Shown: positions 1 through 7,100 of the stretch, one piece after another
Numbering within the stretch: the stretch's first letter is position 1
How the letters are laid out: every line of letters starts with the position of its first letter
Assembly (NCBI GenBank): GCA_937892955.1
Contig: CALBKH010000111.1
Span: forward strand, 1 to 11,488
Direction of reading: 5' to 3'
Length of the DNA stretch: 11,488 bases
Source: an uncultured Alphaproteobacteria bacterium
GTDB taxonomy: Bacteria; Pseudomonadota; Alphaproteobacteria; Rhizobiales; Ancalomicrobiaceae
Position numbers and translations under genes: made by a program
The notes under the pieces: generated by a model
Database searches by the model: none
Seen by the model: the letters and a program-made list of their open reading frames with translations, nothing else
Told to the model about the DNA's origin: nothing

Positions 1-93
1 GAATCACGTCAGTAGACGGTCGTCGAGGGCTATCCGCGCACAGGTCTCATGATACGGGATCCGACGGATCACGTTCCGCGACGCCGGATCCGA

Positions 94-136
94 CTCGTCG
101 AAAATGCCCTTGCACAGGCCGGGCTTTTTCGACGAG
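94..136. terminator. Candidate bidirectional intrinsic terminator
   Basis: CTCGTCGAAAA at 94-104 pairs perfectly with the segment at 126-136, and GCCC (106-109) pairs with GGGC (121-124) across one mismatch, leaving an 11-nt loop. The stem has a GC-rich top and an A/T tract in the shoulder, so either strand would give a GC stem followed by T residues (TTTTT on plus, TTTT on minus). It lies 45 bp beyond the transporter stop on the minus strand and is the best terminator candidate for that gene. The T tract forms part of the stem rather than trailing free, which weakens the call. Confidence 0.45.
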
Positions 137-140
137 CGGA

Positions 141-176
141 ATACGGAGTTCGGATGAATTCGCCCGAACTCCGTAT
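141..176. other. Perfect 13-bp stem-loop just past the MFS stop codon
   Basis: The arm ATACGGAGTTCGG at 141-153 is the exact reverse complement of 164-176, with a 10-nt loop at 154-163. On the minus strand it begins four bases after the transporter stop. No T tract follows it, so it is not a canonical intrinsic terminator. It could protect the 3' end of the mRNA or be one limb of the larger repeat. The segment at 52-57 carries the same ATACGG and could compete for the right arm. Confidence 0.6.
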
Positions 177-180
177 GAGA

Positions 181-1587
181 TCACCCCTCGGCGCGGGCGC
201 CGCCGACCTTCTCCAGCATCGCCGCGCCGGCGTCGGCCGGCAGGCGGGCGAAGACGAAGGCCGCGGCCATCGACAGTCCGCCGACCAGGGCGATGGCGGT
301 GGAGAACTCCGATGCGCCGGGCGGGTGGCCGCCGGCGACCGAGAGGAGATGCAGCGTCAGGGCGCCGAGCGCCACGCCGGCGGAGAGCGACAGTTGCTGC
401 ATCATCGAGGAGAACGAGGTGGCGCGGCTCATGCGGGCGTCGTCGACGTCGGAGTAGACGACGACGTTGAGGGCGGTGAACTCGAGGCTGCGGAAGAAGC
501 CGCCGACGAGCAGCATCGCCATCAGAAGCGCCACCGAGGTGGCGGCGTCGACGAGCGAGACCACCGCCAGCATGGCGCCGGCGATCACCGCGTTCACCGT
601 CAGCGTATCGCGGAAGCCGAAGTGGGTGATGATGCGGCCGGCGGTCAGCTTCATGGTGATGGCGCCGATCGCCGCGACGAAGGTGGTGAGGCCCGACTGC
701 AGCGGCGTGCGGCCGAAGCCGATCTGCAGCTGCAACGGCAGCAGGAAAGGCAGCGCGCCGACGCCGAGGCGGAAGAGCGAGCCGCCGAGGACACCGGCAC
801 GGAAGGTCGGCAGACGCAGGAGCTCGAGATCGATCAGCGGCCGGGCGATGCGGCGGGCGTGGCGGACGTAGAGCGCCAGCAGCGCGACGCCGACGGCGAA
901 GGCGGCCCACACCGCGCTCGGGGCGACGAGATCGCGTCCGGCGGTCTCGAGGGCGAAGACCAGCGCCGCGAGGCCGAGAGCGGAAACGAGGAAGCCCACC
1001 GCGTCGAAGGGTCCGGTGGCTTCTTCGCGAATGTGCGGCATCAGGGCGAGCGAGGCGGCGATGCCGATCAGGCCGATCGGCACGTTGATCCAGAAGATCC
1101 AGCGCCAGGAGGCGTAGGTGGTGATGAAGCCGCCGAGCGGCGGGCCGACCACCGGGCCGATCAGTGCCGGGATGGTCAGCCACGCCATGGCGGCGATCAT
1201 CTGCGACTTCGGCACCGAGCGCAGCATGACGAGGCGGCCGACCGGGGTCATCATGGCGCCGCCGAGGCCCTGCAACGCCCGGCCGAAGACCAGCATCTCG
1301 AGTGAGGGCGCCGCGCCGCAGGTGATCGAGCCGGCGAGGAAGACGGCGATGGCGCCGGTGAAGACCCGCCGGGCTCCCAGCCGATCGGCGAACCAGCCGG
1401 AGGCGGGAATGAACACCGCCATGGTCACCAGATAGGTGGTGATCGCCAGATTGAGCCGGATCGGCGACAGGCCGAGATCGGCGGCCATCGCCGGCAGCGA
1501 GGTGGCGATCACGGTCGAATCGAGATGTTCCATGAACAGCGCCGAGGCGACGACCAGCGGCACGGTTCGGGAGAGGCGGGCGGTCAT
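181..1587 (-). CDS. MdtD-like MFS multidrug efflux transporter (DHA2 family, 14 TM)
   Basis: This is an inner-membrane proton-driven drug exporter of the major facilitator superfamily, with 468 residues from the chosen start. Residue 22 onward gives the DHA2 first-helix motif LDSTVIATSLP. A motif A loop (GWFADRLGARR) lies near residues 64-74. A motif C segment (GPVVGPPLGG) at about 144-153 is the hallmark of drug/proton antiporters, followed by SWRWIFWINVPIG at about 160-172. From memory, length and the GRALQGLGGAMMTPVGRL segment resemble E. coli MdtD closely. The reading frame is open to 1704, but the extra 39 residues are Arg-rich and unlike the family, so Met at 1587 is preferred; Met at 1638 is possible. 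Neither has a good ribosome-binding site. It lies 166 bp downstream of pbpC on the same strand with a strong hairpin between, so co-transcription is uncertain. The substrate is unknown. Confidence 0.88.
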   Translation of the reverse strand: MTARLSRTVPLVVASALFMEHLDSTVIATSLPAMAADLGLSPIRLNLAITTYLVTMAVFIPASGWFADRLGARRVFTGAIAVFLAGSITCGAAPSLEMLVFGRALQGLGGAMMTPVGRLVMLRSVPKSQMIAAMAWLTIPALIGPVVGPPLGGFITTYASWRWIFWINVPIGLIGIAASLALMPHIREEATGPFDAVGFLVSALGLAALVFALETAGRDLVAPSAVWAAFAVGVALLALYVRHARRIARPLIDLELLRLPTFRAGVLGGSLFRLGVGALPFLLPLQLQIGFGRTPLQSGLTTFVAAIGAITMKLTAGRIITHFGFRDTLTVNAVIAGAMLAVVSLVDAATSVALLMAMLLVGGFFRSLEFTALNVVVYSDVDDARMSRATSFSSMMQQLSLSAGVALGALTLHLLSVAGGHPPGASEFSTAIALVGGLSMAAAFVFARLPADAGAAMLEKVGGARAEG

Positions 1588-1690
1588 CGACGGGCGGATC
1601 CGAGGCGAGAGCGGAAGCGAGGACTGGGGCGGGTGCATCCGACATGGACCGCGGCGGCGACGTCGTCCAGACCGGCGGCGCAGGGCTCGT

Positions 1691-1751
1691 GTGCCGGCGA
1701 TCACGAATGCGCGACGTACCAGGGCGGTCGGGCGGACGTGATCGCCGGTGC
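1691..1751. other. Long-loop inverted repeat between pbpC and the MFS gene
   Basis: CCGGCGATCACG at 1694-1705 is perfectly complementary to 1737-1748, giving 12 bp; two G-T wobbles and a G-C pair extend it to 1691/1751. The loop is 31 nt. On the minus strand the stem starts three bases after the pbpC stop codon and ends over 100 bases before the transporter start. There is no T tract, so it is not a standard intrinsic terminator. It could be a 3'-end stabilising or processing hairpin, or the two GATCACG arms could be paired operator half-sites. The repeat is visible; the function is inferred. Confidence 0.5.
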
Positions 1752-1753
1752 CG

Positions 1754-3886
1754 TCACTCGAGCCTCACCTGGACGCTCGCCGAGGCGCCGGTGGCGTCGA
1801 TCACCGAGAGGCGGGCGAAGCCGGGGCCGCTCGGCTGCCACAGGCTCTCGCGCCGGCCGTCGGCCTCGGCCACCGGCCGGCCGTCGACCAGCCAGACGAA
1901 GGGCGGCACGCCGCCGTGCGCCTTCAACGCCACCGGGCCGGGATCGGCGAGATGGGCGGCGAGGCCGAGATCGATGCGGGCGCCGTCGGGCGGGAAGGTG
2001 ATCTCGAGACGCGGCTTCAACGTCGCGGCGATGGTCTTCGGCACGTCGCGGCGCAGATGGCGCAGCGGCGGCGGCAGGCTCGCCGAGGTCGCCTTGAGGA
2101 TGCCGCGCGGCGCCGGGATCACCTCCGGGTCGAAACCGATGCGTTGCCAGGCGTCGAAGAGGACGGGGGCGGCGACGAGGCGGCCGACGAGGCCGGGCAC
2201 CGGCGCGCCGTCCGGCCGGCCGACCCACACGGCGACGGTGAGCCGTCTGTCGAAGCCGACCGCCCAGGCGTCGCGATAGCCGTAGGAGGTGCCGGTCTTG
2301 TAGGCGAGGCGGCCGGCGAGGGCGTTCTGCGGCGGCGGCGCGCCGCGCAGGATGTCGGCGACGTACCACGCCGCCACCGGATCGGTGAGGCGGCGGCGGT
2401 CGCTCGCCGAGCCGGGCTCGTCGAGGCGGCGGACGATGGCGCGGGTGTCGCCGCCGCGGGCGAGGCCGGCGTAGAGACGGGCGAGATCCTCGAGCCGGAT
2501 GCCGACGCCGCCGAGGCCGACGGCGAGGCCGACGGGGGCATTCTTCGCCAGTTCGAGGTGGCCGCCGGCGGTGTCGAGCCGGCTCACCAGGGCCTGCGGA
2601 CCGAGAGCCTCGAGCAGTTGCACCGCCGGCATGTTGAGCGACTGTTGCAGGGCGTGGCGGGCGGTGACGGTGCCGTGGAAGGCCTCGTCGAAGTTCTCCG
2701 GCGCCCAGGCGCCCCAGCGGGCAGGGCGATCCTCGAGGATGGTCTCGGGATGGGCGAGGCCGTTCTCGAAGGCCAGCGCGTAGATGAAGGGCTTCAGCGC
2801 CGAGCCGGGCGAGCGCACCGCGTCGGTGAGGTCGACGGCGCCGGCGCGGGCGGCGTCGAAATAGTCGGGGCCGCCGACCGAGGCGAGGAGTTCGCCACTC
2901 GAGTTGTCGAGCACGACGATCGCCGCCGATTGTTTCGCCCCCCAGGTCTCGGCGCGCTCGCGCAACAGCTTCTCCAGCGTGGACTGGAGGCGCAGGTCGA
3001 CGGTGGTGCGGTGGACGCGCGCCTCCGGCCGTTCGCCGACCAGCGCCTCGGCGAGATGCGGGGCGAACATCGGCACCGGATGGCGCTCGTGCGGCACCGG
3101 CTCACGGCGGGCGCGCTCGGCGTCGTCGGCGGCGAGCACGCCGGCCGCCTCGGCGCGGTCGATCACCCGGTCGCGGGCGCGGCGGGCGGCTTCGGGGAAG
3201 CGGTCGGGCCGGCGCGTCTCGGGCGATTGCGGCAGGGCGACGAGGAGGGCGGCCTCGGCGGTCGACAGGCGCTTCGGCTCCTTGCCGAACCAGGCGAAAG
3301 AGGCGGCGCGGATGCCTTCGAGATTGCCGCCGTAAGGGGCGAGCGACAGGTAGAAGCCGAGGATGTCGCGCTTCGACCAGCGCCGCTCGAGGTCGAGAGC
3401 GCGGACGATCTGGCGGCGCTTGGCGGAAAGATCGCGGGTCTCGCGCGGCTCCAGCAGACGGGCGACCTGCATGGTCAGGGTCGAGGCGCCGGAGACGATG
3501 CGGCCGTTGCGCAGCCCCTGGAGCGCAGCGCGGAGCACCGCCCGCGGGTCGATGCCGCCGTGGGCGAAGAAGCGGGTGTCCTCATAGGTGAAGAGCAGTT
3601 CGAGGAAGCGCGGATCGACGTCGTCGACGCCGACGGGCAGGCGCCAGCGGCCGGCTTCGGTGAGGAACGGGCGCAGGAGCTTGCCGTCGCGGTCGAGTAC
3701 GACGGTGGAGCGGACCTCGGCCAGCGCCGGATCGAGGGGCGGCAGGCGCAGCGCCTCGCCGCTGAGCCAGGAGAGGCCGAAGGCGACGGCGGCGACACCC
3801 GCGACGGCGACGACGTAGAGGCGGAAGGCGAGGCGCGAAAGCCTCGTCCCAGCGGTCCCGGTCGTGGCGGCGGCGATCGACGGCAC
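1754..3886 (-). CDS. pbpC: Penicillin-binding protein 1C (bifunctional glycosyltransferase/transpeptidase)
   Basis: This is a class A murein synthase anchored in the inner membrane, acting in the periplasm on lipid II, with 710 residues. A short cytoplasmic tail is followed by a membrane anchor at about 21-41. The GT51 glycosyltransferase domain (about 60-235) shows YEDTRFFAHGGID with the catalytic Glu at 102, GASTLTMQ at 133-140 and a FYLSLAPYGGNLEG block at 178-191. The transpeptidase domain has SALK (Ser362 nucleophile, Lys365), SLN (416-418) and KTGTS (530-534), so all active-site motifs are intact. The last 90 or so residues match the BiPBP_C beta-domain typical of PBP1C. The start is GTG at 3886, supported by GAGGAG five bases upstream. 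It follows the macroglobulin gene on the same strand (247-bp gap), the classic pbpC-A2M pairing, in which PBP1C is proposed to mend murein after attack. Confidence 0.96.
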   Translation of the reverse strand: MPSIAAATTGTAGTRLSRLAFRLYVVAVAGVAAVAFGLSWLSGEALRLPPLDPALAEVRSTVVLDRDGKLLRPFLTEAGRWRLPVGVDDVDPRFLELLFTYEDTRFFAHGGIDPRAVLRAALQGLRNGRIVSGASTLTMQVARLLEPRETRDLSAKRRQIVRALDLERRWSKRDILGFYLSLAPYGGNLEGIRAASFAWFGKEPKRLSTAEAALLVALPQSPETRRPDRFPEAARRARDRVIDRAEAAGVLAADDAERARREPVPHERHPVPMFAPHLAEALVGERPEARVHRTTVDLRLQSTLEKLLRERAETWGAKQSAAIVVLDNSSGELLASVGGPDYFDAARAGAVDLTDAVRSPGSALKPFIYALAFENGLAHPETILEDRPARWGAWAPENFDEAFHGTVTARHALQQSLNMPAVQLLEALGPQALVSRLDTAGGHLELAKNAPVGLAVGLGGVGIRLEDLARLYAGLARGGDTRAIVRRLDEPGSASDRRRLTDPVAAWYVADILRGAPPPQNALAGRLAYKTGTSYGYRDAWAVGFDRRLTVAVWVGRPDGAPVPGLVGRLVAAPVLFDAWQRIGFDPEVIPAPRGILKATSASLPPPLRHLRRDVPKTIAATLKPRLEITFPPDGARIDLGLAAHLADPGPVALKAHGGVPPFVWLVDGRPVAEADGRRESLWQPSGPGFARLSVIDATGASASVQVRLE

Positions 3887-3891
3887 GTCTG

Positions 3892-3897
3892 CTCCTC
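3892..3897 (-). promoter_or_regulatory. Ribosome-binding site that fixes the pbpC GTG start
   Basis: On the minus strand GAGGAG lies five bases before the GTG at 3886. This supports the non-ATG start; the resulting N-terminus has the short cytoplasmic tail plus membrane anchor expected of PBP1C. Confidence 0.75.
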
Positions 3898-3939
3898 ACG
3901 GGGGTGGCGGCGGGGTCGGTGCGGCAGGGCGACGCGGCG

Positions 3940-4097
3940 CCCCCCTCCCTGTCCCTCCCCCTCGAGGGGGGAGGGAACCATGCGGCGAGGGCGACGCCAC
4001 CGATTCACGCCTCACCGGTTCGCACGGTCCAGGTGGAACGGGACGCTTCGCCCCCTGCGTCCCCTCCCCCCTCGAGGAGGAGGGGCAGGGAGGGGGG
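3940..4097. repeat. Pair of inverted CTCGAG-centred GC-rich repeats between A2M and pbpC
   Basis: The 27-bp segment at 3940-3966 matches the reverse complement of 4071-4097 at 25 of 27 positions (hand alignment), with 104 bp between. Each copy is itself half of a local near-palindrome around CTCGAG: 3952-3976 (one bulged G) and 4061-4085 (one mismatch plus a bulge). The tracts are nearly pure pyrimidine then purine. They fill most of the gap between the macroglobulin stop and the pbpC ribosome-binding site. The pattern fits a REP-like dispersed intergenic element. Folding in mRNA could stabilise the upstream A2M message or reduce read-through into pbpC. No T tract is present. Confidence 0.65.
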
Positions 4098-4133
4098 CAG
4101 GGCCTCGTCTCGACGGAGGCGTCCCCCCTCCCC

Positions 4134-7100
4134 TCACTTCGCCGGCGCGATGTCGATCGTGCCGAAGGCGGTGCGGCCGTAGCGCTCGGGGCGATACATG
4201 TCCTCCACCACCGCCGGCGGATGGACGTAACGACCCGGCGTCACCACGCGGACGCCGTAGGCGATCTCGAACATCGCGTCCTGGCTCGGCGAGCGGTCGA
4301 AGGCGGCGACGAAGCGATCGTCGCGATATTCGGTCGAGGCCGGCTCGACCGTGTCCTTCAGCCACTCGAAGGCCGGCACGTCCTTGCCCGCCAGAAGCTT
4401 GGGATCGGCGATCTCGAAGCCGGCCGGCAGGCGGTCGACCAGGACGATGCGGGCGGATTCGGCCTTCGGCTCGGTGACCCGAAGCACCACCACCAGCCGG
4501 TCGGTCTGGCGCAGACTGGTCATGTCGGCCTTGGAGCCGTCGGGCTTGTAGTAGGCGCGTTCCACCGTGTAGCCGTTCGAGGCGGCCGGCTCCTGGGCGA
4601 TCGGATGGCCCGAGGTGGTGACCACCGCCGTGGCGGCGAGTTTGGCGTCGGCCGTGGGATCGATCTTCACCGTCACCGGCCGGTCGGCGAGTTCGTCGGC
4701 GCGGAAGGTGCGGTAATAGGCACCGGTCTTCTCCTCGACCGAGGAGCCGTGGGTGACGATGGTCTTCAGCCGTTCCGTCTCCTTGGCGAGCGAGGCGGCG
4801 GCCATCACCATCCAGGCCTGTTCCTGGGTCGAGGTGTAGGGCCGGGCGTCGCGCGCCGCTTCGACGACGTGACCCGCCTTCATGATCTCGGCGAGCGGAC
4901 GACCGCTCTCGGCCATCAGCGCCATGGCGCCGGCGGCGTCGCGCAACGGCGAGCCGTAGTCCTCGCGCCACGTCCGCTCGCTGCGGATGGCGTCGAGGCG
5001 GGTCAGCGCCGCGTCGAACACCGGCGCGGCGCGTCCGCGATCGCCGAGCAGCGCCAGACCGGCGCCGAGTTGGGCGCGGGCCAGCGGCGAGGAGAAGACG
5101 TCGAGCTTGCGATCGGCGAGATAGCGCAGATCGCCCATCACCGGCCGGCCGTTGCGGGCCAGCACGTAGATCGCATAGGCGAGATCGGCCGCGTCCTTGG
5201 GGGTCGGATCGGAGGCGTTGGCGACCTGATTGCGCAGGCGGTCGAGAGCGAGGTCGAAGGCCTTCTGCGGCACGGCGAAGCCGCGCTCGCGCGCCCGCGT
5301 CAGGAAATCCGAGACATAGGCGTCGAGCCACAGGTGATCGCCGCCCGAAGAACTCCAGAGGCCGAAGGAGCCGTTGGAATCCTGGCGGGTCAGAACGCGA
5401 TCGACGGCGGCGCGCAGCCGTTCGTCGATGCCGGCGTCGAGTTCGAGCCGCTCCTCGGCCGCCAGCTTGTTGACGTAGAGCAGCGGCATCGCCCGGCTCA
5501 CCACCTGTTCGGTGCAACCGTGGGGGTAGCGGTCGAGAGCGCGCAGCAGGGCCGGCACGTCGAGCGCCGACCACGGCGCCACCGACAGCGACGCCGATCC
5601 GGTCCCCGGCAGATAGTCGGCGAGAAGATCGGCCGAGACGGTCATCGAGCCGCCGGGGTCGAGCGTCTTCACCGACCGGCGATAGACTTCGGTGGTCGGC
5701 GGCTGGACGTCGAGCAGCAGATTCTGGGTGGCGTCGATGCCCTGGCCGGTCAAGCGGACGGCGATCGAGGCGCGGCCGATGCCGGCGGCGGTCACCGGCA
5801 CGGTGAATTCGCCGCGGCCCTTGGCCTTCAGCGGGATCTTGGCGAAGAGCGTCTCGGCCGCCACGACGATCGGGCCGCGGATGTCGAGATCGACCGTGTA
5901 GTCGCCGGCCGGCGCTTCGACGTTGTCGAGGGCGAAGTGCAGGCGCGACCGGTCGCCGACGGCGAGGAAGCGCGGCACCGTCGCCTGCACCACCACCGCG
6001 TCGCGGACGATCACGTCCTTGGCCGCGTGGCCGACCTTGTCCTTGGTCCAGGCGACGGTCATCACCCGGACGGCGCCGTTGAAGGCGGGGACGTCGAAGA
6101 TCACCTCCGCCGTGCCGTCGGGACCGACCTCGACGACGCCGGAATAGCGGGCGAAGGGGGCTTCGCGCGGCGGCGCGGCGGACATGTCGGCGCCGCCGTC
6201 GCCGCCGGTGGCGATCGCCCCGCGCGAGCCCTGCATGCCGTCGATGAGGAAGCCGTAGAGGTCGCGAACCTCGGTCGAGAGCTGCTTCTGGCCGAAGAAC
6301 CACTTGTCGGGGTTCGGCGTCTCGTAGCGGGTCAGGTTGAGGATGCCGACATCGACGGCGGCGACGACGACATGCGCCTTCTCGCCGCCGGCGAGCCCGG
6401 CGAGCTTCAGCGGAATCTTCAGATGGCCGCGCGGCCGGATCATCTCCGGCGTGTCGAGGGCGACGTCGACGCGGCGGGCGGCCGGATCGACGGCGAACCA
6501 GCCGACGCCGACGGCGCGGCCGGGCTGACGATGGGCCTTGGTGTCGAGCGGCCGGTGAGCGATGGCGACGACATGGACGCCGGTGCCCCAGGCCGGATCG
6601 GCGGGGAAGGAGACGGTGGTGCCGGCGGTGTCGAGGTCGACCACCCGCATCGCCTCGACCCGGTCGGAGACCACCGCGACGGTGGCGGTGCCGGCGAAGC
6701 GCGGCTTCAGTCGCACCTGCACCGGTTCACCGGCGGCGTAGTCGCGCTTGTCGAGGGAGACGTCGAGGACGTCGGGGGCGTCGGCCTTCTCCGAGCCGGC
6801 CCAGCCGACCGAGAAGTTGACGGTGGTGACCGGCCGGCGGTCGTCGCCGATCTTCAGTTCGAGGCGATAGTGGCCCCAGTCGACCGGGACCGACAGGCGC
6901 GCCGGATCGGCGGTGCCGAGATCGAGGCCGCCGTCGGCGACTTTGCGCGAGGTGCGGATCACCTCGTAGTCCCACTTGCCCTCGGTGTTGAACCACTGCC
7001 AGCGCTTGGAGACCGAATAGAGCTCCCACCTGACGTCCTTCACCTCGCGGCGGGTGCCGTCGGGCAGCGCCGAGAGGAGGGCGAAATCGGCCTTGCCGCC

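Larger units (their letters stand above)
45..180. repeat. Structured inverted-repeat element abutting the MFS stop codon
   Basis: This 136-bp non-coding stretch is built from nested inverted repeats. The outer arms, 45-57 and 171-180, pair over 10 bp with a 3-nt bulge. Inside lie a 16-position stem (94-109 with 121-136, one T-T mismatch) and a perfect 13-bp stem (141-153 with 164-176). The 9-mer GGATCCGAC occurs twice, at 57-65 and 86-94. The element ends at base 180, directly against the stop codon of the minus-strand transporter at 181-183. I see no convincing gene in 1-180. It could be a dispersed intergenic repeat, a bidirectional terminator region, or both. The pairing is read directly; the role is inferred. 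Confidence 0.6.

Noticed and set aside
1748..4477. Plus-strand open frame of 909 codons opposite pbpC
   Set aside because: It mirrors the pbpC codons on the other strand and has no recognisable protein features, whereas pbpC carries every active-site motif.
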